From Phoronis australis (Eukaryota > Phoronida > Phoronidae): DNA of 64,000 nucleotides. Where the stretch lies: positions 1,115,612-1,179,611 of the forward strand of contig NMRA01000021.1 in the NCBI GenBank assembly GCA_002633005.1, given 5' to 3'. The notes below the pieces were generated by a model. The model was not told where the DNA came from. It saw nothing but the letters and a program-made list of their open reading frames with translations, and did not search any database. The translations under genes were made by a program, and so were the position numbers. Within the stretch, counting starts at the first letter, position 1; the number at the start of each line of letters is the position of its first letter. Below, piece after piece: positions 50,401-61,885 of this stretch.

Positions 50401-53400
50401 TCTCTGTGGTTAAACTCTTCAACATTCCCCAAATTTCATTAAAAATGGGCACCAATACTTTCGCTAAGCTAAAATTTTAGTCGCACATTGGTTGCTTGTA
50501 GGAACGAGGGCATCCGTATGTTGATAATACAAGATTCATAGTGGCCATTTTACAATATAGCAACGACATTGTGAAATACTCTTTCAGCTAGACGGTGGTA
50601 GATCTATTTGTGGACAGAGTTGCTGCATTTTGGAATGAGGATTTAATGCTGTGTAGGATTCCTCAGCAATTTTACGAATTCTGTATGACCATTATGCCAC
50701 TGCCGACTGGTGGGATACTATTCACATCAAAAAGGTGCAGTGTCTCAAAATGTCCATGAATGAAAGAAATTGTCGATTATCCCTTTCACCTCTACCTGTC
50801 TTGCAAGCCAGAATTTGAAATTAGGCCATGTGAAGGACACATTATTTTGTGCTCTTACAAAACAAAGGAATTGTATGTAGAATGTCTTCTGTTGACAGGA
50901 TGCATTTATTGATGTGTCCTGACATATATTCGGCACTGCCAAATGTACGAGTCTAAGATGTTCGTCATAGGCTTTTAAAATTACCTTTCGTTGCTTACTT
51001 TTCTCAGAAATACATGATGGAGCCTTCCTCTATCAGCATTCCAGCCGTGGTCAGTCCCTTACGTGATCTTCAGTTCTGGATCAAGCAGTTTCAGGGAACC
51101 GTCACACGAGTTAACTCGGAAGATGAGGCTGCCAAGCTCCGCCTCCAATCGGGACGTAATTTAATCATAGTGACATTACCTTCAGGACACGGGAGTAGGA
51201 GCGATGAGCTCACTACTAATGGTATGTCAGTTTGCTTTAATTCAGAGTGCCTTTGATAGTGATTTTTACCTTTCAAAACCAGATATTTTGTTGGTCTGAA
51301 TCCCAGGATATGGTAGAATGTCCTTAGAGGGAGTCAGTAGTAGCTTTGAAGCACAATGTCTAAAGCTCTAGTCTTGAGGCATGAATTTCCTTGAGGATTT
51401 ACTACTATTTTTGATTTTCTGCATAGTTTTTTCAATAACTGCGTTAAAGATACTCTCATCACATTAAAACCTGTAATGTTTGAATTCCTGTGGAAAAGAA
51501 ACATGTCATGCATGAATTTCGCTTGGCATGAAAATTGTAAAAAACATAACTGAAAATTCAGTATCTCAAGATTTGGTTGCAATCTAGAATGACTGTTGGA
51601 GTAACATAATATTGAAATTGGTTGGCGTTCTATTGGGGAAATGTTGAAGCCTGTTCTATCACAGTGGTTTTGTGAGTTTTCATTTCATTTAAATAAACGA
51701 TAGAATTATGACCAAGTCCTCAGAATAAGTGCAATAGATAATGTATTTCGTCCTTAAATTCTTGCTGCGGATAACTTGACAACTTGACAAAAGTTTTTAG
51801 ATCGCCCAATCCTGAGGTTCATTTCTGTTTTTTATGAAAGCTTAGTCATTATCAGTTTTCAGCATCTGCCAAAGGTATTCATGAAATAGGCGCGTGCTCA
51901 AATGAACTAGACTCATAAATCATTTTTCAATGGCTTGGGCAGTTTGGTCCTTCTCTAACCATTAATTAAATTTGCACGAGGCTTGCACGAGATTTCAAAT
52001 TCCACTGTACTACAATGGGTTCAGGATACTGGAATACTGTGGTAGTTTGTACAAGGATGAGTTGATTTATATAGTTCAAGGTTTTTTGTGTAATTTGACA
52101 ATATTGTTGCTTGCAGACAAAGTCGTCGGCACGGTCATTGATATAGTAGGCTCTAACTTTGTAGCCCTCTATACTGGTCAACAACCCTCGGATGTAAGTT
52201 GTTGCTTTTAATCTCAATAGTGAGCTGTCATATTGTAATTTCTTGGAAATGTGGAATGCCCTTACAGACTTGCTAAGCATTAGAACTTTATAATGGAAGT
52301 GAAACCGAGTCACCAGGTGGCGAGACCGTCTCGTCAGCAAGAACTGTCCAGCAACATGTCGTGGAAATCGACAACATTTTGTGTGTGTGAGGCTGCTCAA
52401 AAATACTTTCGAGAAAAGAAAGAAGTGGAAGCTATCAAAAGCAGAAAAAGTCACTTGTCATTGCTTTGATGTGCCCTGCTTTGTTTGGAGATAATCTCAT
52501 AGCATCTAAGTATGGTAATGCACTAGTGTTGACTTCTGAAGTACGTAAATGGATTGGAACCTTCATCACTCTCTACAAACCACTTAACAACACACAATGA
52601 GGTTTGCCTTGCACAGAATTCCAGTAGTGCATGGTAAGTTTGCCTCTGCGTGTTTGTAGGTCCACTTTGTGGCCAGTGCTTTGTGTCTCGCAGCATGGGT
52701 TCCATTGTCATTCCTGTAAGTGATCAGAATGCTAACTAGACATACTTTAGTGTAGGCTAATTGTAAAAAGATAATTTTCCACAGCAAATTTTGATAACCA
52801 ACATTTCTTATCAAATTAACCATCAACATTATGTGGAATTTCAGCTCTATTACTTTCCCGAGTCGGAGTTCAGCGGTCGCCACCTGCTGGCCGTTGATGA
52901 AACGGCAGACACAAACCAAACATACACTCTGATCAACAAGACGGGCTGCCCTCTTGTTTACTTCACTGAGCTCCAACTCATGTACCGCGACAATACTGCA
53001 GACTTGAACTGTGCAGTCAAAGTACCAAACTTCATATTGAATGACAATGTGAAGTGTTCCAACGACAGTGGTGCAATAAAGTAAGTGACGCAGTGGGTTT
53101 TGGATGGTAGCCAGATTTCCTTTCTCATGAACCACGTAGCTGCTTTAACCGTCAGAATTCGTGAACTCTACTCTTTTCTCACAATTTGTGCTTTTCGTGC
53201 ACTAAATATTTTTCTGTAAGTTTTACATGTCCTTCATCACATGTTTTTTTTCTGAAAACAAGATTGTTTCCTTACAAACCAGTAGGATGGTCCGTGATGC
53301 ATATTTTTGTGTCAAAAAGTCAAATATGAATTATTTAAGTAATAGCTTTTGTCTAAGTCTCCAATGACTGCTGGTTATGAGCGCTGTTCTCTGGTTGACA

Positions 53401-56400
53401 GCCATTCTTTTAGTGACAAAAATTAAGTATGTTTTAGGCTCTATTTTTTTTTGAAAATCTCTCACTTGTGTAACTTTTCACTTGATGTATAATTGCTGAG
53501 GTTTAGTCATGTCTTTACTTTGTTATGGAACCTGATAATGTGGAAATTGTCTATCAGCTTTTGTTGAACTTTGATATTCATAGAACCATGGATGTGAGTT
53601 ACACAACTGGAGAAAAACAGTTGCTGGCGATAAACCTGAAGTGAGTATTATATCCGTAATGGAGTCTTCTTCCATTTTCAGTTTGGTTGGCTACGGCTTT
53701 TACTCCTCCTGGGGGCTTAGGATATGTGCTCCGAATGATTTGCGCTTTCAAGATTTTTTTGGTGGTGCATTTAAAAAACACAGCAATCTTGGCCTTGATG
53801 ACTTCTGTGCCTCCCCTGTAGTGCTTATTTTCCTGCAAATAATACCATCCAGCATTTCCTGGTGTTTGTTCAGCAGTGTCATTTGGACCCTTGCTGTACA
53901 TGCCAAAAAGTTGGGCAAAAAAATTTGCCAATATTCGACAAAATTTGGTCACAGTTGCTCTTTTTTGGTTTTAAAGGCTTCTAAAATTGTTGCGAATGTG
54001 CACAATATCAGAAAATATTGTCTAGTGGGTAGCTAAGTTAGAGAACCTATAACGTAGCTTTTATTTTTTGTTTCGTGTCTGTTAATGTAAAATATCAAGT
54101 GAATAAAGTTCCACTTGTCCAACATGTTGTGTCATGTATTAGTGAGGTTATAACTTATCCGGGACACAGCGACCCCAAACAATGGCTGAGGGTATGCGGC
54201 TTTCATTGTCATGGTAACTTTCTGTACAATCGATCGGGAATGACGGGGAATTTGCCGCAAAATTTGCAAGGTGGAAACGCTGTTCTATTTTTAGAAGTTT
54301 TTCGAAATGACCAGTCATGGTGAATGATTACTAGCCAGTTTCGCTGTAAAGCAGTAACTGTTGCCATAGCGACTTTGGTAGTGGCATTTTACCCAATTAG
54401 AGTATAATTGGATTGCAGTGTAGTCTAATTGGTACCGATGTCATTTTTATGCTCAGTAATACACGTTTTGTTGAAATAAAACCGAATGCTGGTTATTAGT
54501 GTTCATGGGTGGCGTTTGGAAATTGCTAATTAAATAGTGCTGTTTTGATGCCAAGTTGTGGAAGTCTGATGGAAAACAGTGGACCGCATGCGACCTCCAC
54601 AATCTGGGTCTTGCAGAACCTCAACTCCTAAACGCCTTTCATCTTTCTCTCAGTTGCTTCGTCTTAATTTTAGGTGGGCATAGTTTCATAGTTATGTGCA
54701 ATGTCCATAGTTTCATGGTTACATATAATTATATTTTCTTTATTTGTGAGATCACCCCCAACGCGTATACAAACCAAGAATCTTGGAGGTCACAGCCAAA
54801 CTTCACTGCTAGCAGTGCTTAATGTCACATACGACATATTAAAATAGCCTATTTAAGCGGTAAATTCTCCGGTTATGGTGTCGACCAATGTCTAGCCGGC
54901 AAATGCAAGAATTGGCAATTTGTAATAAAATCTCAAAAACAGCAGAATTTTTTGTGTTTTGTAGCTCTGGTCAAATCTAATAATTTCAAAATATCTCCCA
55001 TCCAACAATTATCACTTAATATGTTTTACCAGTAAAAAGATAACGTCCCTTAACAACTTAGCACCTGTCTCTTGGTTTGTTGGAAATTTTTCACCGCTGA
55101 GTATGACCTTGTGAGGTGGTTATCTAGTTCATTTTTGTTTCACAGTCTTAATTTCAATAGTATTAGATAAATACATAAGATGGCACAACTGTACATAAAT
55201 TGAATTGCGTATTACATCTGGGTAACAGTTAGTCATCAAGCCATTTGAAGTCATTGAAGGTAGAAACATTTGACTTGTAACTAAACATACTTTCTACTAC
55301 GTAATTGTCCTGTTGCTTTCAGGTTCTCCTTTAAGTTGGCTATACACTTCTGGACGTCACAGCTGAACGTCACTGTGAAGGGAACATGCCCCAACTCTAC
55401 TAAATCCATTGATAAGGAGTTTGAGATGAGGACTTTGCCGTTTGAGGCTCCGGAGGATTTCTCCTACCACTGCAATGCTGTGCCGACTTTAATGTCGACA
55501 CCCAACGAACGTTTTAAGCTCAACTTGGAGTTGAAAAACTTCCAGGTAAACTCTCATTGCTTGTCACCTGGAGTTGTGATCTGACCATTGTTATGTGTGT
55601 CAAGTTTTGTAAAAAACTGAAGGATGAGATTACTTTAGCACCCAGGCGGCACACAAAACGTTGCCAAACTTCACCAATCTTTTTGAACTCTGCTTTTGTT
55701 CTCACACAAGTGCAAAAGACGAAAACTTACTTTGAGATTTCGTCAGTTTAGGATAGAGTTTAGCAGACAGGTGCAATTTCAGTGCATCAAGTTTCTTGAG
55801 AAAAATAGCTTTTAAGTAATTGTAGGCTCAAAATTTAACTTTTTTGGCAATTTAATAAGCCTTCGAGAAATGAGTCAATATTAGCAATTATTTTTGTCCC
55901 AAATTTTAGTTGGAGTGTTTCATAATTTCTGTTTTACTCCTCCAACTGTCCATCTCAAAGTCATCTTTGGTCTGCTGTATAGCATTCTAGCAAACACTAC
56001 ATTAAACGTGGTATCTGGAAGTTTCATATCAATCTTTGCAGTCATTTATGAGATAATTACAGTTTTCCAAAGTATGTCAACTATCATCACTATTACAAAA
56101 CTATTATCATCGTTATCATAGGCGGATTTAGGTGGGCAGGGTCCGGTCCCCCCCTTGCCTGACGCAAAAAATAAAACAACAAGAGCATGGGGAACTATTG
56201 AGTTGAAACAAGATTTAACAATGTGTGCAGTTTTAGTTTGTGTGTGGGGGGGCTCACACCCCATTGCAAGGATCCGATTCAGACCAGCGGCGCAATCATT
56301 TCTCTGTTTTGTTTTTTTCTTTTAGTCCTGTGCTTGTTTTTTGGTAAAAGGTCTGCATACCCAGATATTGGAGCCCCCTATAATTTAGTTTAGGCTGGCG

Positions 56401-56782
56401 ATTTCCAGAGACAAAATATTGGGCCCTCCTTATGATATCCTAGATCCGCCACTGATTATTATTATCAATTGTCTTTAACATTATTGATATTAATACCACA
56501 GTAATTTTATTAAATAAATATTATTATTTTTATAGCTGTTTATTATAACAAATTCTGTTTTTGCAGATACAGCCTTTTAACGTGAAAGACTTCAAGTTCG
56601 GTCGGCCGAACGAGTGCATTGGTTTCTTCACCATCCCCATCTTCATGGGTCTATTGGTGGCACTGGTGTTGCTCATCATCACCTTGTTCGGGGTCTGCAT
56701 GCTGTCCGACATCAAGACCAACGACCAGTTTGATGATCCCAAGGGCAAGACTATAACCGTTGAAGTCAAAGAAGGAAATTAG
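44492..56782 (+). CDS. ATP6AP1: V-type H+-ATPase accessory subunit S1 (Ac45)
   Basis: Plus-strand join: 44492-44592, 47427-47553, 48087-48161, 51008-51221, 52117-52193, (52317-52382 tentative), 52845-53080, 53584-53640, 55323-55545, 56567-56782. Phases agree throughout and give 441 aa, or 463 with the tentative exon (human 470). MEKLLARFLLLCSVFSG is a signal peptide; an in-frame ATG at 44465 is an alternative start. LSLEDFTKYGNVY matches human LSIEDFTAYGGVF. FSFKLAIHFW precedes a Cys-containing luminal domain with several N-glycosylation sites (NQT, NKT, NVT, NST). The last exon has the membrane span (FFTIPIFMGLLVALVLLIIT) and the conserved tail KTNDQFDDPKGKTITV. The protein escorts the V0 sector and aids acidification of lysosomes and secretory vesicles. 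Intron 1 contains a 316 bp assembly gap. Confidence 0.95.
45150..46325 (-). repeat. tRNA-like repeat copies in ATP6AP1 intron 1
   Basis: On the minus strand, GGTCGACTGGTTAGGAC (A-box-like) and GTACCGGGTTTGAAAC (B-box-like) occur about 40 bp apart at 46177-46232. Partial copies lie at 45170-45235 and 46027-46130. On the plus strand, GTTGGGCGCCA next to it resembles the 3' end of a lysine tRNA. This suggests a tRNA-derived SINE or a retroelement primer site. Too degenerate to be a tRNA gene. Confidence 0.45.
45236..45551. other. Assembly gap of 316 N
   Basis: A run of N inside ATP6AP1 intron 1. The left flank (CCTCTTGCTTCAATACC, GTCCTAA) is a partial copy of the tRNA-like repeat at 46030-46320, so the gap probably falls in repetitive sequence. 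Confidence 0.98.
46603..46755 (+). repeat. tRNA-derived SINE
   Basis: GCAGCGTGGTCTTGTG (A-box-like) and GCGTTCAAATCCC (B-box, about 46657-46669) are spaced as in a tRNA gene. They are followed by a non-tRNA body and a TATGGTAATAAAGC tail. The stems do not pair as a functional tRNA would, so a SINE is the better reading. Confidence 0.55.
47825..47945 (-). repeat. Fragment of the CTCF-core array family (copy 4)
   Basis: In ATP6AP1 intron 2. GCACCATCTAATGTCCATTT matches the terminal monomer of copy 3 (GCGCCATCTAGTGGCCATTT) with a decayed core. It is followed by the family's end sequence (GCATCTCAACGCTCTGCGTTG). Confidence 0.65.
48371..49188 (-). mobile_element. Harbinger-like MITE, copy 2 (TTA target duplication)
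   Basis: 818 bp, inverted relative to copy 1, in the intron between the ATP6AP1 exons at 48087-48161 and 51008-51221. Ends GGGCTGTTCCAG and CTGGAACAGCCC, flanked by TTA on both sides (48368-48370, 49189-49191). High identity to the other two copies suggests recent activity. Confidence 0.9.
49190..50430. repeat. Repeat-rich intron segment with a 16 bp minisatellite
   Basis: AAATGATCGCTAGCAA-type units are repeated about four times at 49350-49420. CCGCCACACTCCTT (near 49245) and CACCACACTCCTTGC (near 50345) suggest an older repeat pair. Nothing coding is evident. Confidence 0.4.
52317..52382 (+). CDS. ATP6AP1: Tentative ATP6AP1 exon between 52117-52193 and 52845-53080
   Basis: A 66 bp frame, phase 0 at both ends, begins VARPSRQQELSS. 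VAR follows a segment ending QQPSD, much as human ATP6AP1 reads RPSRVARD before its processing region. The acceptor (GAGTCACCAG) lacks a pyrimidine tract and the donor is GTGTGT, both weak. Other good donors nearby (52632, 52715) leave room for a different exon. Confidence 0.35.
56117..56454 (+). mobile_element. hAT-like MITE in the last ATP6AP1 intron
   Basis: 338 bp with ends CATAGGCGGATTTAGG and CCTAGATCCGCCACTG, matching the CAGNGGCGGATYYAGG terminus seen at 26345 and 40344. The flanking octamers ATCGTTAT and ATTATTAT agree at 6 of 8 positions, consistent with an aged 8 bp target duplication. It lies about 110 bp upstream of the final exon. Confidence 0.65.
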
Positions 56783-56870
56783 TCCCTGAAATCAGTTTCA
56801 GGAAACTTGTTTAAAAATGCTCTCGAAACTAGATTCTTGAAATTGGCTTTTTCATATTGCAACAGGGTTA

Positions 56871-57666
56871 GGGCTGTTCCAGTAAAATCCGTGTGGGAGG
56901 GGGGGGGACGGCAGTAGAAATAAAAATTCATGGGTGGTGGTCTTCAGAAAAAAACACAAATTATGGGTGGTCTTTCCTGTACGAAGTGATGCATTAAAAA
57001 TGGGTGGTATTTTTTGTCCTGTTAATGTTGACACGTTGGTTACTTCAGCCCTCTAAACTCAAAAAAAGCCAATACAAAAAAGCCCATATTGCCAGTGAAC
57101 AGAGTGTGATATGTTCACTTAGCCATTAATCAAGTCATGGGCAACTTGATTTGAGCCAACTGTTTGTCTGCAGTCCTATTGAATTGAAAAGTTATGCAAC
57201 ACTAAACTGGTGTTAACACATATAAGAAAATTGATGATTTTTAAATAAAAATTATGAGGAGTAAGATAAACAAGTTCCAATATTCACTTAACATAGACGT
57301 ATAAAAGATATCGTGGAGACAGTTTGAGATTCATAGATCCTTATAATTGAAAAAATGTTCATTGAAATTATAGACACATGGTGAACAGAGACACCTGGTG
57401 GCTGCCAAAAGTATTGCTCACAGGCTACTTTAGTTTTTGACAATATTGGACAAGACAACTAGTTCTTGTCTGTCAATCATCCAAGTTCTTAACAGGTCCT
57501 CCTGGAGGCAGTTTGTTTGCAAGTGTTGGCTTTTATATTTTAACCTATTAAAAATAATTAAAAAATTATGGGTCATGGGTTGGAGAAACAAATGAAAAAT
57601 ATGGGCAGTGGGTACGAAATAAAAGTGCCTTCCCCCCCTCCCATACAGATTTTGCTGGAACAGCCC
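56871..57666 (+). mobile_element. Harbinger-like MITE, copy 3 (TTA target duplication), 3' of ATP6AP1
   Basis: 796 bp with GGGCTGTTCCAG/CTGGAACAGCCC ends and TTA on both sides (56868-56870, 57667-57669). It begins 88 bp after the ATP6AP1 stop codon. Its left arm contains the first AATAAA after the stop (about 56918-56924, in GAAATAAAAATTC). Confidence 0.9.
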
Positions 57667-57669
57667 TTA

Positions 57670-59837
57670 CTTCTTTTTAAAAATATGATTTTCTTTGATC
57701 TACATCTTACAAAAACTTGAGTCAGTTGTGAAAACTGTTGAATTTGGTGTGGGTTATAAGAAATGGAAAACAATGATTTTTGAGGGATTGCTTTAAGGTT
57801 TTTGCTCAAAATTGCAGTTTCCATGTCACTACCTGAGTGGCTTTACATATCACTAGTTCCATTGGTCCTCCGCCTGTGCTGCTGCCTCTTGGCGTGTTTA
57901 GTAACTTATCCATAACATTCTGTATGATACATTTGACTTCGAGCTCATTGAAAGGAATGGAGGGCCATGTCATAAAAAATCTCTATTGCTCGAGTATTTG
58001 TTCTAAGTGGATGGATTTTAGGACATCTATAGTCGAAAGTTGCTAATAGTGATGTCACTGGTGATTTAGACGGGGAGAAGTATAATTTGCAGGAAGTCTG
58101 ACATACAAAGCATATTTGGATGTTCCACTGCCTACAGTCCCATGGTGCTGCTTTATCAAGTCGCCTGTACACCACAAACCAAAAATATTCTGACAAAATG
58201 ACCTCTTACTGAGAATGAAGGGTAGTTAACAATTTGGTGGCTAAACCATTATGTAATTATAATTGTTATGTTTGGTTGCTTTTGTGTTTACTGGATTTCC
58301 AGTAATGTCTTGCCAACCAGACCTGTACTAGATTGTTCTAGAAAAGATCATAGTGCTGTACAAGCCAAACGTATTCAGGCAAATTGACGTGAAATTTCCC
58401 GCTGCAAAAGCTGGGTGGAAGCCGATTTAATTGCTAGAGTAACATTTCCTCACAACCGAGAATGAAGGGGAATAAACAGGATAGTTAGGTGACTAAGCGT
58501 TCTGCTATCACTTGTGATGCTCGTTTCCTGTCATTTTTGTTGTTAACGGAATCTGCCGTCATGACGGAAATTCTAGTTTGTCTGAATACTTTTGTCATGC
58601 ATACGAGACTTGATTTGAAAATTAGCCAGCTGCACTGTGCACTTTGCATAATCATTCAAATGTCATACCTTGTGGTTGGGCAGTTTTGAAGTTGAGCTTA
58701 ATGAATTAAATATTCCTTATCTTGGCGACGTTCAGGATATAGTTTACATTTCATGAGTAGCCCACCGAATGTTCAGTTATGTGTATTAGTTTTCGAAAAT
58801 GAAAACGGCGCCAAATTAAGTTTTAGTAGGAAAAAAATGATCTTTTGGGATCACGATCCAAATGGATGGCCGTGAAGGATTTGTCTGAAACATTTGCTGT
58901 ACTAGTTAATATGCTAAAACTGCAGGTATGCAAGCTGTCATGTAGGAGGTCCTACACCTGTACCATGTACTGAGATGACTGTACATTAATTCCTACAAAG
59001 GATGCATCGTAAGCAAATACATCGATTGGTAATTAATCATTAATTAAGTGTTGTAGATTTGCAATTTGTGCCCTGATATGGTTAAATTACTCTGTTGAAT
59101 TTGGTCTGCGGATGATGTTATCTATTTTGTGACTAATGTAATTTGTGTTGCCTTATGTCCACTCAGTAGAAATAGAGAAAATACTGTGTCAAGATACATG
59201 GTTATTATTTTCACATTGGGAAGGAAGCTCATTTGGTGTAGGTCAATTGAATAACTATTATCCAATTTGGTTATGTCACTGGTCTGGCATGATGTTTTCA
59301 ATAGGCAAACACTACCCTAACAGTGTGTGTTGATTAACCTTTCCAGTTCCCAAAGGCAGTGATTCACATGATAGTAGCTGTTGTGAAAACACAGTTGTCC
59401 ACTGTGGCTCTGTTGACACAGTCCAGGTTCACTCGCCCCATTTGGAGGTTTGTCAGATTCAGATGATGTACAAAATGCCGATTCTAATAGATTCTAGTTT
59501 CAATTGAGCTTGGTGTTGATCTTTACAGTTGCCTCTCATTTGTTCCACACACTCGTGTTTCGTTGTTTAACCAATTCCACTTGTATTCCTGAGTATTTAG
59601 CAGACAGATCAAAGTCAAACTGGTCGTAATATGGACTTTAAAATTTGGGGACTTTCTTGAATTTTTCGGAGACATAATGGTGATGATGGGTAGAAAGACC
59701 GTGAGAGAAGTACTGTGGTGCTTGGGTATGTTGTTTTCGGAAGTGGTCGTTGAAAACAGGTGTAAAATTGAAGGGATGAGGTATTAACAAAGGGAGTATT
59801 ACTCTTTTTGAAGCCGTTTCTGAGCAACGTGCAATTT
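57670..59837. other. Intergenic region, no gene recognised
   Basis: AT-rich sequence with short ORFs only. Two loosely similar segments around 58190-58250 and 58440-58495 (GAGAATGAAGGG-AGTTA) hint at an old repeat. No conserved exon is seen on either strand. Confidence 0.5.
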
Positions 59838-61880
59838 TTATGCGCCCACGGCAGTATCTCCTCAACCCCTTGCAGGATGTTATTGAAGTTTTGCAGGTGT
59901 GTTCCCACATGTATGTCGGATGACGAGTTGGGGACCGACCCGAATACTGCTGTACCCCTAGTGGCTATTTTAGTTTTTTACATTTGCCTCTGTATCTTCG
60001 AGTTCCTCCACCGATTTTCATGAAATTCGGTAACTAGGTTTTTAATATGGAGGCAATGATGCCATCCCATTTTTATGCGCCCTCATATTTATATGTGGAA
60101 GCATTATGCCATCATCTCCGTCTGTCCCTCTGGCGTACGCTGCTCTATCCCCAAAACCCCTTCACGTATGTTCATGAAATTTTGCACGTGTTCATTCCGT
60201 GGATGGGACGGCATGAGCGAACTTTCGGGCGGCTCCGACAACCGGTGTGCCCCCTAGTGGCAATTTCATTTTTTTACGCTCACCTCTGTATCTTCACAAT
60301 TCCTTAACGGATTTTAATGTAATTTGGTATGTAGGCACCTATCAGTGAGATGACGCGATCCTTCCATTTTCGGAAGGATTCAACATAGTTTGTGCCACCT
60401 AGTGGTCGTTTTTACTGTTTTCGAGTCTATCAGCCAAACCGCTTGAAGGATCGGATGATTGTGAAAATTAGCACGAATGTTCTAACTATGAAGTTTACGC
60501 CTGACGATGATTTTCCGACAACTTTGACTACTGTGGCGCCTCCTAGTGGCAGTTTTTTTTTTGCGTCTATGGCTGTGTCTCGTAAACCGTTCGCAGGATC
60601 TTTATGAAATTTAGTAAGTATAATTATACGATGTTACGGACGATGACGACTTTCGGACAGAACTGACTACTCGTGTGCCACCTAGTGGCAATTTTATTTT
60701 TTTTACGTTTACCTCTGTATCTTCAAAAGTCCTCTACGTATTTTCATAAAATTTGGCATACAGGCATTTGATAATGAGGTGACGCTATTTCACCTTTTTC
60801 AGATGAATTCGACCTAGTATGCGCTACCTAGTGGCCATTTTTACTGTTTTCGAGTCTGTTTTTTGGTGTCCACTCATCTATCAACCAAACCGTTTTCAGG
60901 AAAATTGTGAAAATTGGCATGTATGTTCTTACTACGGACGGCAGACGATGATTTTCTTACGACTTCGTCTGCTTGGTCGCCTCCTAGTGACAGCTTTGTT
61001 TTTTTGCGCTCATGCCTGTATCTCCTAAACTGTTTGCAGGATCTTTACTTATTTTAGCAAGTGTATTTATATGTTGACTACGGACGACCACGATTTTCAA
61101 AAAGCTCTGACTACTGGTGAGCCCCCTAGTGGCAATTTTAGTTTTTACGTTCAACTTCAAAGCTTCAAAGGTCCTCAACAGATTTTCATAAAAAATTAAA
61201 TATAGGCATCTGTTGGTAAGATGACGCTATTTTCCTGTTTTGGATGGAATCTAGATATTTTGAGCCACCTAGTGGCCATTTTTTCTGTTTTCAAATCTTG
61301 TTTTTGGCGTCTACCCCTGTACCAACCAAATCATTCTAGGGATGGTTTTAAAACTTGGTGTGTGTTCTTGGTATGAAGAGGACGTTTGATGATGGTGACT
61401 AACTACTGTGGTGCCTCCTAGTGGTAGTTTTGTTTTGTTTTGTGCCCATAGTTGTAACTTCAAAACCCATTGCAGGATCTTTATTAAATTTAGTAAGTGA
61501 ATTTATATGAAGATAACACACGACGAATTTCAGGCGGATCCAACGGACGTTGTGCCTACAAGTGGCAATTTCATTTTGTTCTGCTTTCCTTTGTTTCTCT
61601 GAAGCTCCTTTGTAGGCCTAAGTGTATATGAAGATAACAACAGACGACGACGACTTTCTGGCGAATGCAACGGACGCTGTGCCCACTAGTGGCAATTTTA
61701 TTTTATTGTGTTTTCCTTTGTTTCACTGAAGTTCTTTGACAGATGAAATATGGCATGTTCCTGTTTTTGGATGGATTGTACGTTTTTGCGCCATCTAGTG
61801 GCCATTTTTATGATAAAAATAAATAACCTTAAAAGCACACCATTTGCAATGCATTCGTGGGCGCATTTCAGCGCTCCGCG
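59838..61880 (-). repeat. CTCF-core monomer array, copy 3, with three-monomer higher-order repeat
   Basis: Plus-strand CTAGTGG cores begin at 59958, 60254, 60399, 60543, 60682, 60828, 60984 (CTAGTGA), 61126, 61269, 61418, 61559 (decayed), 61686 and 61795. Most spacings are 139-156 bp. On the minus strand the cores read CCACTAGGGGGCAC, CCACTAGGTGGCAC and CCACTAGGAGGCGC in rotation. Same-type monomers recur at 428, 444 and 433 bp (first type), 429 and 441 (second), and 441 and 434 (third). The right end carries GCGCATTTCAGCGCTCCGCG, the family terminus. Confidence 0.9.
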
Positions 61881-61885
61881 TTGCT

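Noticed and set aside
51966-52454. 162-codon open frame on the minus strand
   Set aside because: It lies antisense to ATP6AP1 exon 52117-52193 and the following intron, lacks family resemblance, and is explained as a shadow frame.
52584-53135. 183-codon open frame on the minus strand
   Set aside because: Antisense to the ATP6AP1 exon 52845-53080. Its openness follows from the coding bias of the sense strand.
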